64,000 bases of DNA, taken from contig MU006233.1 of assembly GCA_010093685.1 (NCBI GenBank), forward strand, positions 806,001 to 870,000, written 5' to 3'. Both the position numbers and the translations under genes were made by a program. The notes under the pieces were generated by a model. It saw nothing but the letters and a program-made list of their open reading frames with translations, searched no databases and was not told the DNA's origin. Shown piece by piece: positions 1 to 11,541 of this stretch. Each line of letters begins with the position of its first letter. Positions within the stretch are counted from its first letter, which is position 1. The DNA is from Ophiobolus disseminans (lineage: Eukaryota; Ascomycota; Dothideomycetes; Pleosporales; Phaeosphaeriaceae).

Positions 1-1
1 C

Positions 2-1114
2 GTCAATGAGCCATCTAACAACAACAGCGTACCGGATGATACACCGGAGTTCATCGTGTTGTACTCCGCACTCTACAAGACTGACATCTACTACTCTCTC
101 GCAAAACGCCAGGGACGCTCGTTACTTGCGCAGAAGAAAGTGTCGCAATACTTCTCCGCAGCCTTGGGGGACGATCCCTGGGTCGCCGAGGTCGAGAGCT
201 GGGTATGGACGGCTCTCGCTCGTACATCTATCAATGCGTGGAGTGTCGCAAGCGGCGAAGATTCGGTCCACGCTAACAAAGGAGGCTTCATCGAAGTAAC
301 AAAAGGATACAGCAATCTTTGTGGGAGATACAAATACAACCCCCAAGGATACCAGAGTCTGCGTTTCGTACCGCTTATGCTTCTTGCAATGTCTTTGCCA
401 CTTATTTGGTTACTCAGCTGGGACGGAGAGTCCATTGCGCGAACCGCTTCACCGATCTTCGATACCGTCGACAGGATCATACTGAACAAATCGACGAAGC
501 TATTACATAGATCTGATAGCTTCCCGGGAAGCCTGATCAAGAAGTTGCTGGACCGGAAGCCCGCAAGGTCTCAAGGCGGCGACGTCGGCTCTGCTCAATT
601 AACATCGAGCACAAGTAGTTCGCCTGATAACATACCACCGAGTGCACAAGTCAGTGAGCCTCAGCAGACGACACATCCCACAGCCGAATCGTCAACGACC
701 GCAGCTGCACGGGAACACCAGGGTCTTGACTCTGCAAACACAGGCGCTACGATGACGCCAGCTTCCACGGCGCAGGATTCTGGGAACCTGGATGAGAACT
801 TTATAACATGGGAGCCTCTAGTGTTTCACTTGCTCATCTACCTTGTCTGGTTCCTTATCACCCATTTTCTGGTGTTGTTGTTTCTCATGTTGGCTTTGAT
901 TTCAATGGCTATATCTAGAAGGATACATGGCCCACACAATCAGTCTGCTGTCGATCGTGGGGCGGGAGTACGTCGGCTATCTTCATAACGCTGTTCAATG
1001 TGGCATTTCTCGATTCGTGATGGACAGCAGATCCAAGTCTCTTTCTTGGCCGGTGCGGCTCTTGCTGACCGCCATGGCAAAAAACTGGATTGTGGCATCG
1101 TTGTTCGCGAATAA
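2..1114 (+). CDS. Partial fungal membrane protein of unknown function
   Basis: The frame is open from the window edge, so the start lies upstream; no ATG is seen before the conserved-looking segment DIYYSLAKRQGRSLLAQ. The N-terminal half contains a GEDSVH-type segment and is followed by a hydrophobic stretch (about nt 370-420), a Ser/Thr/Pro/Gln-rich low-complexity linker (nt 580-790) and a second strong membrane segment near nt 815-910 rich in Leu/Phe. Without splicing the frame ends at 988. A GTACGT donor at 968 and a CAG acceptor ending at 1027 would remove 60 nt in phase and extend the protein to a TAA at 1112-1114. I recognise the general look of a conserved fungal hypothetical membrane family but cannot name a function. 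The 3' exon is an inference. Confidence 0.5.
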
Positions 1115-3017
1115 ACGGCGGATAGAGGACTATGCTGACCGGTGCGCACTGAGCGGTGTACCCTCAGACTTATGATAGGTCAGCCTTGTCTGCTCGCATG
1201 AGCAGGAGGCGTTGTTTTGCTCTCTCTGGCAGCCATTGGCTGACTAGCAGAGGAGCGTTGGCCTTCTCCTGGGGAGCCCTTCCCGGTTAAAACACAACCA
1301 ACCCAACGTTGGTCCTGTCAGATCTGTCCACGTCGCCAGTAAAACCAGGTTGCCTTGTGCGCTGGACACTACTTCTGCCGCCCCAAACCAATGGGTATGG
1401 AGCCCAAAGAATCGGGCTTGAGATCGTGTGGAATGGCGTTCGGATGGCTATTATCGCCACACATGGTCAGAATTATAACCTTCCACGATGTCGCTTTCAT
1501 CCTATGCTTGATCCGACCTCACCCCCGCCTTAGTATATCATATCGCTCTGGTTAGCCAAGTGCCCTATTGACCCTTGCTTTCTAAGTAACTCGTACCACA
1601 TCATCAAACATCACAATCTTGCCGAACACTCCGCCTCGGCATTTTTCGCTGCCATACCGAAGCCGTACTTTTTGGACCCGCAGTATCTACGGCCCTCGCA
1701 GAACGTAGAGAGCTACACTGCTCTCACAAGCTCATACTCGCCTCTACAAACATCCGCGTGCTATAAGAACCCTATCGGTACTTGTCGTTACGTTTCCCTA
1801 CCTTCCCGATCCCATCGCCCGGCAATGTCGCCTAGGAGGAGTGGGTTTTGTGACTTCTGTGGATGTCCCAATTCCATGTGCGATGAAACAGAATGCGACG
1901 GACAAGGATTGCGTGATGATCTACGGCACCGCGAAGATCAGGACAAAAATGGTAATATGAAGGATGGAGATAAGGTCGGAGGTCGTACCTATTTGCGCGG
2001 CAATAGGCCGAGCGTCACACAGACCGCGAACAGCCGAGCTCGATGACTACAACGGCGAGGACTTGAGCAGTATGTGGTACAAGGAAAAACGAAACGGAGC
2101 GCAAAGATTATCAGACCAAGGGCCGATGGTTCCACTCGGCTGGATAACTAGATCTATTGCGATAGCGTCCACGAGTACATCGATATCCTCCCCATTGGCC
2201 TACACATTGGTGGACCGATAAAACAACTGCGGCGGCAAAGGAGATTTTCGACTGAACGCACTTCTATGACAACCTACCCGTCCGATTAAGAGGCACCGAA
2301 TAAGGCCAGGCGGACTGTCGAGCATCGAGATACCTCTTGGGCTCTGCTATTGGAAAGAGATGTTGTCCGCAGTCCGCCATAGCAAGATCTCGACCATACT
2401 CGATGGCTATGCTTGCCTCGCTGGAGAACAGTGGCACAGCATCGGTTTTGCTCTTCTCCAAAAAAGAAAAGCTAGAGTGACAGAGTCGTTATCATGGCGT
2501 ACAACTAGGCTACCGCCTTTTACGCTTTGGCCGAAAGCCCTATTTCTCTGTCATGTTCTAGGCCGGCGATTGTGATGAGATTCCACTGTGTGCACCACCA
2601 AAGCGCAGGCGCAATCTCTCTGAGATGATGGCCGTGTGACAGGATGCGCAGGTTCCTCTTGCAGATATTCCCTCTTGTCGCCCGACGTGCTTGCTCGTTC
2701 TGTTGTAGTCACGAGACTTCCAACACGAACGCTGCTCAACTTGGCGTAACATTGTTGAAGTATTCTTGGTGGATAATCAGTAGCGCTAGAGGCGCGGAGA
2801 TAAAATAATGCCTACTGCGTCTATGCGCCCACCTTTCCATTCAGCTATGCTCTTCGACCAGGTAAATATCACAGTGGTTGGAAGATGGGACTCGCGCTAA
2901 CTAACTATAGTAAGGTGTTGGCGGCCCCTCACATGAGCCAAGGCAGAGCTGAAAACAAGCTGAAAAAGAAGATGTTCAGAGAAAATTATCTCACTGAGAC
3001 TTACGCCTGTACTAGCC
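1115..3017. other. Intergenic, no supported gene
   Basis: Only short overlapping frames are present. One (about 1825-2046) starts with a small Cys-containing stretch (FCDFCGCPNSMCDETEC) but has no further support and no clear splice sites. A 20-nt string at 2248-2267 recurs once near 23260-23279. The last part is the promoter of the HET-domain gene. Confidence 0.4.
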
Positions 3018-5468
3018 ATGCCGTTCAAGAGATTGACAAAGAAATTGGGCAAGCTGGAGAATCGGATCGTGGAGCAAATCAACACACTTGCGGCTCCGTA
3101 TGCTCAACAACCTCAATACGGCCAATACCCTCAGCAATCCCAATACGGCCAGACTCAGTATGGCCACCAGCCTCAGTACGGCCAGCAGTTTCAGTACAAC
3201 CAGCAGCCGCAGTATGGTCAGCAAGCCCAGTACACTCAGCAGCCACAAAGCTACCCACAGCAACCCACCGTCTCGCCCCCACCCTATCACGCATATCCTC
3301 CTAGCCAGGTGGCCGCTCCACTTCAATCACCACCCAATACATTGACACAATCCAACGCCGCGACTGTTGCTTACCACGGACATGACCTTTGCAGTGTCTG
3401 TCGCCAGCAGGACTGGGAATACCATTTGAACCGATACTGGGACGGACGAGTTCAGCTAGATGACGGCGGAGTAACAAAAGAGCTGGCGAAAGCCAATAGC
3501 AGAGCTGGCACTAATGATCTAACAGCGATCAAGTTTTCCCGCGATGGATGGCCCGGCGAATACGAGTTGGGTGTTGGCCGCACATTATTCCACCTGCAGC
3601 CTTACCGATTCATGGTTCAGAATCGGCACTCCTGTGCTGTATGTAAGCTTGTTGTGGATGCTGTGGAGTCGCCACAATGGTCAAAAGACACGGCCTTCTC
3701 AAAGAGAGATGGTTCATCCAACGAACCTGTCACGTTCGAGATTCAGATGCCCAAATTACATCCCAGTGGCTTCTACTCTACACCTCAAATGTTCGTGTCT
3801 ATACACGAACTCTACAACTCAAAGCTTCACTTCCAAAACATGACCAAGGCACTACAGTTCACCAAGGTTGCGTATCCGGACGCAAATCAAGCCGATGCAA
3901 CGACTATCATGAAGTGGTGGGCCAACTGCAAGCAACATCATGGCAAGACTTGCGGGCCACATCAAGAAGCTCGTGTAGGTCTGCGAGAGCTTGGGCAACT
4001 GCGCGTAATCGATGTCATCCAGAAAAAGGTTGTGTCTGTCTCATGCGATGTCGATTACATCGCCCTAAGCTATTGCTGGGGAACGGCCAAAGTTTACACA
4101 GCAGCGCAAAGCGATTTCGTGAACAACGAGTTGCCATTGCACGATAAGCACCTCCCACGCACCATAGAAGATGCCATTACCCTCACTGAGCTCGTCGGCG
4201 AGCGGTATCTCTGGGTCGACTCTGTCTGCATTGTGCAAGACCACGCCGGCGATGTTCGGCACTACGTCTCCCAGATGCACAACATCTACAAAGCCGCTCG
4301 CTTCACCATCATCAATGCATCAGCAGACTCCGCCGACATGGGTCTTGAAGGTCTGCGGCCAAACTCGCGCACTCTCAAGTTCTCGCACTCCACCATCGCT
4401 GGAACGACCATGGTCGAGGTACCTGCCCGCATCGACATTACCAAAACCCCGTGGGCCCAACGCGCCTGGACATTCCAAGAAAACTTCTTCGCCACCAACC
4501 GCATCATCTTCGCTGCCGGGCGCGTGTTCTATACCTGCGCAGCCAGTATCTGCACCGAGCATTTCCAGTCCGAGCTCATCGAGGAAGTGGTGGATCAACA
4601 ATACTTGAGCGCCATCGTGCTCAACCTCAACGGCCTCGACTCGCAGTCCGGCACACTCGAGCTCTTCGGCGACCTCCCCGTGCGCTTCACAGCGGCCCCA
4701 AAAACCGGCGCGCTGTCGACATACCTGCAGAAAGCGACGCTCTACGGTAAGAGGCGTGCAACGTATCAGAGTGACAGCATAAACGCATTCACAGGCGTGC
4801 TTTCGCACCTCAGTGCCGCAAGCCAGGGTTCCCAAACTTTCTGCTGGGCCCTACCCACGGCGGGATTCCACGTCGCGCTCGGCTGGATGGTGTCGAGATA
4901 CCTGATGTCCGGCTTCACCAACCCCGTCACACATGAACACCTCGCCACCTTCCGCACCGAGCGCTGCCGCTGGAACACGCGACCCGAGCACCCCGCCGCC
5001 AAGAAGCCGCGCACACGATTCCCGAGCTGGGCCTGGGCGGCGTGCGACTACTTCTTTGTGTACGACGACATTGGGGACGTACGCCCGTGTATCACGCTCC
5101 CCTGGGAAAACGGGTACAACATCCCCGGCGCCCCGGATCCACATGCCACAGGCGTTTTGCGTGTGTACGCTGAGGTAGCGACGCTGCATGATGTGGACTT
5201 GAAGAAACAATTACTCTGCGCGAATATATACAACGATGCGGAGGTTGTCCTGGACGATATGACGTTTCTGGAGGACGATCGGGTGCTGTTCATGCTTGTC
5301 TCGCTGCTGGCGGTTAAGTCGGCGGATCCGGCGGCGCAGATACTCGGGCTGGTGCATGTGGGTACGCTGAATGGGATTAAGCAGTATGCTAGGCGGTGCT
5401 GTGTGAGTATTCCAAGTAGTGTGTGGCGGGGACGGGCGCCGAGGTTTGAGGTGCTTGATTTGGTGTGA
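3018..5468 (+). CDS. HET-domain protein with prion-like Gln/Tyr repeat N-terminus
   Basis: An intronless 816-residue protein. Residues 1-20 form a basic, helix-prone segment (KRLTKKLGKLENRI). Residues about 27-85 consist of some ten imperfect copies of QPQYGQ, a low-complexity Q/Y/P/G tract. The HET (heterokaryon incompatibility) domain follows with its standard landmarks: YIALSYCWG near residue 345, LPRTIEDAI near 379, YLWVDSVCIVQD near 396, MHNIYKAARFTIINASA near 420, and the PWAQRAWTFQE block near 475. HET proteins trigger cell death when incompatible fungal individuals fuse, or act downstream of innate-type receptors; the exact partner of this one is unknown. Two Cys pairs ahead of the HET block (CSVCRQQ, CAVCKL) could form a small metal site. 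The start is the first ATG in a frame that fits the basic leader. The Q/Y tract is unusual for the family and is described as a finding. Confidence 0.9.
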   Translation: MPFKRLTKKLGKLENRIVEQINTLAAPYAQQPQYGQYPQQSQYGQTQYGHQPQYGQQFQYNQQPQYGQQAQYTQQPQSYPQQPTVSPPPYHAYPPSQVAAPLQSPPNTLTQSNAATVAYHGHDLCSVCRQQDWEYHLNRYWDGRVQLDDGGVTKELAKANSRAGTNDLTAIKFSRDGWPGEYELGVGRTLFHLQPYRFMVQNRHSCAVCKLVVDAVESPQWSKDTAFSKRDGSSNEPVTFEIQMPKLHPSGFYSTPQMFVSIHELYNSKLHFQNMTKALQFTKVAYPDANQADATTIMKWWANCKQHHGKTCGPHQEARVGLRELGQLRVIDVIQKKVVSVSCDVDYIALSYCWGTAKVYTAAQSDFVNNELPLHDKHLPRTIEDAITLTELVGERYLWVDSVCIVQDHAGDVRHYVSQMHNIYKAARFTIINASADSADMGLEGLRPNSRTLKFSHSTIAGTTMVEVPARIDITKTPWAQRAWTFQENFFATNRIIFAAGRVFYTCAASICTEHFQSELIEEVVDQQYLSAIVLNLNGLDSQSGTLELFGDLPVRFTAAPKTGALSTYLQKATLYGKRRATYQSDSINAFTGVLSHLSAASQGSQTFCWALPTAGFHVALGWMVSRYLMSGFTNPVTHEHLATFRTERCRWNTRPEHPAAKKPRTRFPSWAWAACDYFFVYDDIGDVRPCITLPWENGYNIPGAPDPHATGVLRVYAEVATLHDVDLKKQLLCANIYNDAEVVLDDMTFLEDDRVLFMLVSLLAVKSADPAAQILGLVHVGTLNGIKQYARRCCVSIPSSVWRGRAPRFEVLDLV

Positions 5469-5684
5469 TGGGGAGGCGGGGGATTGGATGAATTGTTGGA
5501 TGGATGGCTGGATTTGGGTGGTGGTGTTGTTGGTCTCGCTGTTTCTGCGCCATAGCTGAGTTCTTACTATGGCATCTTCCGCAGTAGTGATCCTGGTGCT
5601 CGACAGCGGGAATCTAATCTTGGTTCTGCAAACATAATGCGCATCTCGATCTTCTAGAGTGCAGATCTACCATTCGTTTGGATG

Positions 5685-5736
5685 GACTGGGTAGTATCAA
5701 CAACTCCGCACGGTCACTAAGCCAGTCTACCCAGTC
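5685..5736. repeat. Short inverted repeat (10-bp arms)
   Basis: GACTGGGTAG at 5685-5694 is the exact reverse complement of CTACCCAGTC at 5727-5736, giving a hairpin with a 32-nt loop just outside the longer inverted repeat that follows. Confidence 0.6.
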
Positions 5737-5758
5737 ATGGAGACATCGGCTCACAATC

Positions 5759-6047
5759 GCGGCATTGGAGTTCATTTACCTATAGAGGGGGTGCGGGACA
5801 CGACGAAGCTATACTAATAGCCGCGGCTGTTCTCTGCTGTTGCACCATGATATAGTCGTGGGAGGAAAGTTGGGCCTAGTTTCATCTCAGATTGTCTTGC
5901 ACCAAAAACACATGGCGGTTCTCAGTAGTTTATAGAAATACGAATGCTACATAGATAGCCTGTACTAGGATATCCTTGTCTGTCCACTCTTTCCGATAAC
6001 ATTCATCTAGGTTGACTACTCCTGGAGTAAATGAACTCCAATGCCGC
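5759..6047. repeat. Inverted repeat, possible MITE-like element
   Basis: A 21-bp arm at 5759-5779 (GCGGCATTGGAGTTCATTTA plus C) is perfectly reverse-complementary to 6027-6047. Similarity continues outward imperfectly for about 15 more bases (ACATCGG...CTCA on both sides, to about 5743 and 6062), giving a unit near 320 bp with no coding content. This fits a small non-autonomous inverted-repeat element or a structured transcript. The interval 5469-6305 contains no other supported feature except the promoter of the hydrolase gene. Confidence 0.5.
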
Positions 6048-6305
6048 AATTGAGATCCGATGTTTTCAACTCGTAGTTACAGCTCTATTGTAAACTGGGA
6101 TGGCGACTTGCGATGGCGACCCATGATGTGTTGACGCGCGTACAAGCAAGCAGACATGGGCAGTATTAGAGATGGCTTTCGAGTATTTTATAGCACCGGC
6201 GTGCTCCTACTACGCCTTTTACATTACGCAAGACCATCAAGATCGACTGAGTACAACAAGATACCATCCGACCCTGACACCAAAATTCTCAACGTTGTTT
6301 ACAAA

Positions 6306-7374
6306 ATGTTATACACATTCCTTTTAGTTACAGCTTATTTCGGCGCTGTATCCCACGCCAACGTGATTCCCCGTCAAGCGGTAAGAAGAGAACCATCTAT
6401 CTGAAGAACACAGCTCAGAGGCTAACCACCTCAAAACAACCAGTCAGGAGGAAGTGGCCCGTACCCAGCCGTAAGTCAAATGCAACGAGAGAGCTCCCCC
6501 AAGCTCGCCAAAACACCCCAAACCTAACACCCAAACCACAGTCCTACACCACAGACCCCACCCTCCCAAACCAAACAATCTACCTCCCAACCACCATCCC
6601 ATCCACCCTAAAACTCCCCGTCATCGTCTACGGCGTAGGCGGCTGCTCCGACAGCGGCACCAACACCGCCTTTTTCCACAACGAGCTCGCCAGCCACGGC
6701 TTCATGGTCATCGTGAACAACGGGCCGACGTCTCGCGCTCAAACGAACGCATCCTCCTTAACCGCAGCTGCTGATTTCGTATTCAAGGTGGCGGGCACGG
6801 GCAAGTATGCTAACGTCGATAAGACGCGCATGGCAGTGTCGGGCTGGAGTTGCGGCGGCCTGCAGGCGTATACGGCAGGTGTGGATGCGCGCTTCAGTAC
6901 GATTGGGATTTTCAGTTCGGGGCAGTTCGCTGCGGCGGATAGTGAGAAGGTGGCGAGTAAAGTCACTAAGCCGATTTTCTACTTCCTGGGTGGAAGTAGC
7001 GATATCGCATATACCAACGTAAGTCGCCCTGTTCCATCCCCATCTTTGATTATATCTGTGAGATCGTTATTCCGTTCGCTAGAGAGCAAGACTGATGATT
7101 GAGAATCGTACAGGGCGAGCGCGATTACACATTCCTGCCCAAAACCACGCCCGCGTGGAAAGGCAACGATAACACCGGTCACGCCCACACTGGTACTTCT
7201 GGAACTTTTACTGCGCCGTCGATCTTGAAAGCTGCGGTCAAATGGGCGCAATGGACGCTTAGGGGCGATGCGAGTGCGGCTACGTTCTTTACTAGTAATG
7301 CGGAGGCGACGGCGGCGGGGTGGAGTGGTATTGCGTCGCAGAGTTTGGATAAACTTAGCGTTGCGCCTATTTAG
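6306..7374 (+). CDS. Secreted alpha/beta hydrolase (esterase/cutinase-like fold)
   Basis: Four exons: 6306-6380, 6444-6470, 6542-7018, 7114-7374, all joined in phase 0, giving 279 residues. Introns have GTAAGA or GTAAGT donors and end in AG; exon 2 is only 27 nt. Residues 1-18 (MLYTFLLVTAYFGAVSHA) are a clear signal peptide. The mature part has an oxyanion-type loop (VIVYGVGGCSDSG), the nucleophile elbow G-W-S-C-G-G with Ser as nucleophile, a likely acid loop GGSSDIAYTN, and a His-rich loop GHAHTGT expected to hold the catalytic His. Together this is the alpha/beta-hydrolase triad layout used by cutinase- and polyester-hydrolase-like enzymes and related fungal secreted esterases. Substrate is unknown. 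No partner genes adjoin it. The third intron is needed because the unspliced frame hits a TGA at 7100-7102. Confidence 0.8.
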
Positions 7375-8239
7375 GTGGGAGATGTTGTAGGGGAGTGGCG
7401 TGGGTAGGGTCGAAGTTAGGACTTTTGTATGGCTATATGCGCTTGTGATGGCAATGAAGATGGAGAGGTACTCGTAGACTCTTTTAAGATCTTTAATTGT
7501 GGTGTACATGCCAGTGTCTTAGGCCGTGGGATGTTGTACGTGTTGTTGAGCTGGAGAGAGTCCGGAGTAGGGATGTAGATGCGGCCGGACAGGTTCACAA
7601 CGTATGTGCGACATGTGATGACAATTGCCGTTACTGCCGAGGTCCAGTACGGTAGAAAGTAGTCTCTGGAGAGCCCTTGGAAGTTGAGATGTAGGATCAT
7701 GGTGGCTTTAAAATGCGAGTGTATCCGGCGGGCTTTTGTAAGTAGTGATTAATTGCTATATACCAGTTGAGGTGAAACTCCCTCCACGTGACTCGTCACT
7801 CTTCAGTCATTCAATTCGATAGTGAACCGAGTTCATGTCTCGACGCATCGTGCGTCAGCGCACAACTCTTCACTTCAACCGTTTCGGATGCCGGCTGATT
7901 CACTCAGTCGCATGCCCCGCACTATGCACAACGCCGAATGCTACAAAATGCTGGCACGATATACAAAGAAGTGCATGGCTGTCCGGGACTGTTGTCTGCC
8001 AACAACGCCACGCCGGTATGTGCAAAAAAAAGGTACAGATATGACAAACAAGAAAGAAGTTAGGGTATCGCGAAAAAGCTCAGGGCGAAAGAAGCCGAAG
8101 TGAGGCTGATTTAGAGTACACGCTGCAGGGCGTTGGAGGCCGGAGCATGGGATGTGGGATCTAGATGATTTGATCACCTGTGCGTGTTAGTGCGATTCAG
8201 GCATTTCTGCGTGGCCTCGGAGATAGACCATAGATTTAC
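7375..8239. other. Intergenic, nothing recognised
   Basis: Convergent 3' ends of the hydrolase and the membrane-protein gene. No gene or repeat is seen. A donor-like GTGAGT on the minus strand at the end of the next gene, plus a CACTAAC...CACAG stretch near 8180-8200, suggests an intron that splits its stop codon or lies in its 3' UTR. Confidence 0.35.
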
Positions 8240-8869
8240 TCACCGATAGCCGCCTCTTCTGCTGCCTCGCCGTTCGCGATACTCGTCGTGCTCTTCGATG
8301 ACCTCCACGACGTCGTCGTTTGGTACACGATGTCGTTCTTCTACGATAATGCTCCGTGGTCGTGGTGGTCCCCGCCTCTCCTCTACGATGATTTGCGACC
8401 GTCCGCCTGACCTTCTCGGGCTTCTACTAAGCTCGCGCGTCTCTTGCCGCCGGCTAACGCGCGACCTTCCAGCTGCAGCCCCATGCGAATTGCGTCGCCT
8501 GCGCACTATGACCTCTTCCTGGCCGGCCATTGCTGTCGTCCTGCCTGCGCCACCAAAGCCGCCGCCACCGTTGGTGATAGAGTACAGTAGCCACACTATG
8601 AGCAGAAAGCCAGCCACGCTGCCCAGGACGATGCCCACCACGGTGCCAGGCTGCGGTCCTGACAGGTTGTAGTAGGTAGGTATTATGCCTTGCTGAATCA
8701 TCATCGATTGCCGCTTGGCAATTGGCTGTGTGTGGGGCGCATCGAGTGCGATAGTGGAGTAATCACTCGCAGGCTGTCGCGGGTCCAGGTGGGAGCTGTC
8801 CCTGTTTCTGTGCGCGAGGACATCGATTTGCGCTGCTATCGCCTCATATAGTTCGGGCACGGCGGGCAT
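8240..8869 (-). CDS. Single-pass membrane protein with Arg-rich cytoplasmic tail
   Basis: About 209 residues counted from MPAVPELYEA; a longer frame reaches 9049, but its extra N-terminus is low-complexity and unlike protein. The N-terminal part lacks a classical signal peptide. One strong membrane helix (TVVGIVLGSVAGFLLIVWLL) is followed by a Gly-rich hinge and a long tail dominated by RRRR, RRG and acidic VEVIEEHDE stretches. This layout (short exterior, one helix, charged tail) is common among fungal hypothetical surface proteins. Function is unknown. The minus-strand gene at 23943-24446 has the same layout and also starts MPAVP, although the rest differs. The stop is TGA within CGGTGAGT, which also forms a splice donor. 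Confidence 0.6.
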   Translation of the reverse strand: MPAVPELYEAIAAQIDVLAHRNRDSSHLDPRQPASDYSTIALDAPHTQPIAKRQSMMIQQGIIPTYYNLSGPQPGTVVGIVLGSVAGFLLIVWLLYSITNGGGGFGGAGRTTAMAGQEEVIVRRRRNSHGAAAGRSRVSRRQETRELSRSPRRSGGRSQIIVEERRGPPRPRSIIVEERHRVPNDDVVEVIEEHDEYRERRGSRRGGYR

Positions 8870-9973
8870 TGTGGCGGATGATGGTGTGCGACAACGGCGC
8901 GTGAATGCGCGCGGGGCGGCGGTACAGCGGGTGAGTGTTTGGGGTAGGGAAGGTGCGCGGTTGTTCGGGGGATCAGCGGTTCCTGGATGTTGTTGGAGAC
9001 GGCCGGAAGTGCCGGCGCTAGTCGAGGGGGCAGATTTGCGACAATGCACACAAGATTAAAGAAAGACGATGAAGAGGTTTAAAATTGCATGTCCGGCGAC
9101 GATGGGGAAGAGAAGGAGCGACCTGGAAGCAGGGCAGCGATACTCTGGTTGACGGTGCCATGATGCAATTGCTTGCCGGCGCAGGTGGTTGGTTCCCGCC
9201 ACCCAACATCAACACCAATACCTCCTACCCACCACACCAGACCATCTACCTTGGCTCTCCTTAGCGAGCAGGATAGTGCCGTTGATATTTGTCTCCTCTA
9301 TAATCCTTTCCTTAGCCTCGGCACCCCCCCTTAAAGACATGTTATTTGACTGACACATTTTGGGTAACTGTACAGATTTGCTTCAATCCTTCGGGATCCA
9401 GCACGTTCTGTTGCCTGTTTTTTGCGATTCCGTGACGCGTATGCCAAGTCTGCTGTCATATCTTGTACAGCTGCTTCAACATGCGCGTTGCTGTCTTGAC
9501 GCTTGCAAGGTTGTCAGCAGGAACACGAAGGCAGAAATCGTCGCCCTGTCGCGCTTGCACGTGAGCCGCGGCTCTTAAGACACTTTGATCGCATAAACAA
9601 TGCGACAGCTGGGGTCTACTTCGGTAGTTGTTTTCTCATATCATGTGATTTGACTGCCTCCCGAGGTCACAAAATTTGAAGATGCTGGACGGATTGCGCA
9701 AGCTTTCATCTTCACGATCACTACCATGCAGTCTTGTGGTATGTTATGTGATTTGTGTCACAGCAACAATGTCTTGGCCACACCACAAAAGACCATTTTA
9801 GCTATCTTACCTTCTACGCTCCTTCAGTTTCATCGTCCTCCATGGCACGAAGACTCGACTGTGCACCACCAGAACTCTCTCGCCGCTCAACACCCGGGGC
9901 CGAAAACCCAGGGTCTCAGACCATCGTAAGTACTGTTGTAGGGTTGAAAACTTCAGTGGTAACCTCCATGTAG
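8870..9973. other. Intergenic / upstream region of F-box-like gene
   Basis: Probably the divergent promoters of the two flanking genes. Near its right end an extra first exon is possible: ATG at 9842, 28 codons to a GTAAGT donor at 9926 and a TAG acceptor ending at 9973, in phase with the next gene. No other feature is seen. Confidence 0.35.
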
Positions 9974-10858
9974 ATGGCGCAGTACAGGAAGCCCTCAAAT
10001 GTCGCTACGGCTGCGAAGGAGGTCACTGATCCTTTGCTCCCAAAACCCGAACGGTGCCTGCTCCTGGAGCTGCCCCGCGAACTGAGAGACATGGTCTACA
10101 ACCTCGCACTCACCAAAGACGAAGGTCTCTCCAAGGACTCAATTTACTCTCCGAATCCAAGCGACACCAACGGCCGCTTTCACGTCGCTGGCGATGCGAC
10201 CAATAGCGATGCAAATCAGGTCAAATTTGCTTGCCGACGACTGTATGCGGAGACCAAGGGCCTTGGAATACGACTGAATGTCCTCACTTTCAACGACGAC
10301 GATGAAACTCTTACCAGCTTTCAACTGATGATGCACTTCATATCTCAAGAATGCTCCGGAAGCCACCTTAAACGCGTCGAGGAAATTGTCCTCACGGACG
10401 GAGGCAACAATGTCTTTACGAACGACATTCATCAAACCGGGAGCGATCTCAATGACCACGGAGGGGCAATCAATTCATTCTCTCGACCACTTCAAGTGTA
10501 CTGCCAGACCTATCCTTCGACCCAGGTGAACATATACACTAAGGCTTGAGACAGTCATAGCTCGCGAGATAAGTAGTACACGTGCGGGACCATCCTTTCA
10601 TACATGCTAAATTGCACTTTGCCCGCCGTCGCCGAAATTGTACCTACGCAGGACCGCGGTATGCTTAATATGGGCATAAAAGAAGCTGAAAGGGGCAACT
10701 GTGAAGAAATTCCATCGAATGTGCAAATCTTCCCAAGTGGATTCAACGAGCATCAGTGGCTCAGGGAGAGGCGTCGTTACCGAGTTCCAGAATCCGATGA
10801 CTGCAGATGGATAGCACAATGTCGTTCGTGGTGCGAGCATGGGCTTCGAGAGTCGTGA
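9974..10858 (+). CDS. F-box-like/2EXR-type fungal protein
   Basis: Two exons, 9974-10525 and 10652-10858, joined in phase 0 by a 126-nt intron (CAG|GTGAAC donor, CTACGCAG acceptor); 252 residues. The unspliced frame would end at 10549, while the second exon reads on in phase to a TGA. Residues about 30-45 show L-L-E-L-P-R-E-L-R-D-M-V-Y, the leucine/proline signature at the start of many fungal F-box-like or 2EXR proteins, followed by NQVKFACRRLYAETKG, the second conserved block of the same group. Such proteins are thought to be adaptor-like; the target is unknown. A possible extra first exon at 9842-9925 would add 28 residues. A degraded paralogue lies 0.7 kb downstream. Confidence 0.6.
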
Positions 10859-11541
10859 TAGCGGGTCGCAAATCAGCGAGGACATGCTGTCGCCTCAATG
10901 GTCACCTCAATAGACGTTAGGAGTTTGGATACATGAGGATCAAGGAACATACGTCCTACTTGTACTATTGTGTCATATTCTTAGAGCTAAGCTTTCATGC
11001 AAATCCCTACAAGGAGCTCGTTTTAGATAAGCTCTAAACATAGTCGACTTCGTGCAATCGCGTTCTGCGGTTTTGTCAACACTTGATGTGCTATAGGTTT
11101 ACATATATGCATTGCACCGTTCGTCCATTGAACTCACCTTGGCTGTCAAATGCGTCAATTACCTTTTGAACTCGCTGATTTTACTTCGCTTCCCTGTCGA
11201 ACGTTTGATTTGATACTCAAATCTATAGACATATCGTCGATGCTGCATGTCACGCACACTAGGCTACCGCGGGGCTAGCCCACTACCTCTTGGTACTGCC
11301 TTACATCTTCGTGTCGCGTCCACACGGTACACCAATAAACATAACTCGCAATTACAACTTAGAGTTAGTATCACTTCACACTACTCTCGTCTGATGTGCT
11401 GTAGGACGCCTTCTTATATTTGTTCAAACAATTAGACCTTGACTTCGCTTCTACCCAAGCCCAGTTTCATCAGCCATCTATCGATAAGTCCTCCCCAGGT
11501 GCTAGCACCTCAAACCACGACAGCCTGCAAATCACCACACT
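10859..11541. other. Intergenic, nothing recognised
   Basis: No coding or repeat signal could be supported between the two F-box-like copies. Confidence 0.35.

Noticed and set aside
3012..3326. Minus-strand hydrophobic frame opposite the Q/Y repeats
   Set aside because: Antisense of the Gln-rich repeat gives Leu-rich nonsense; no start context or motif.
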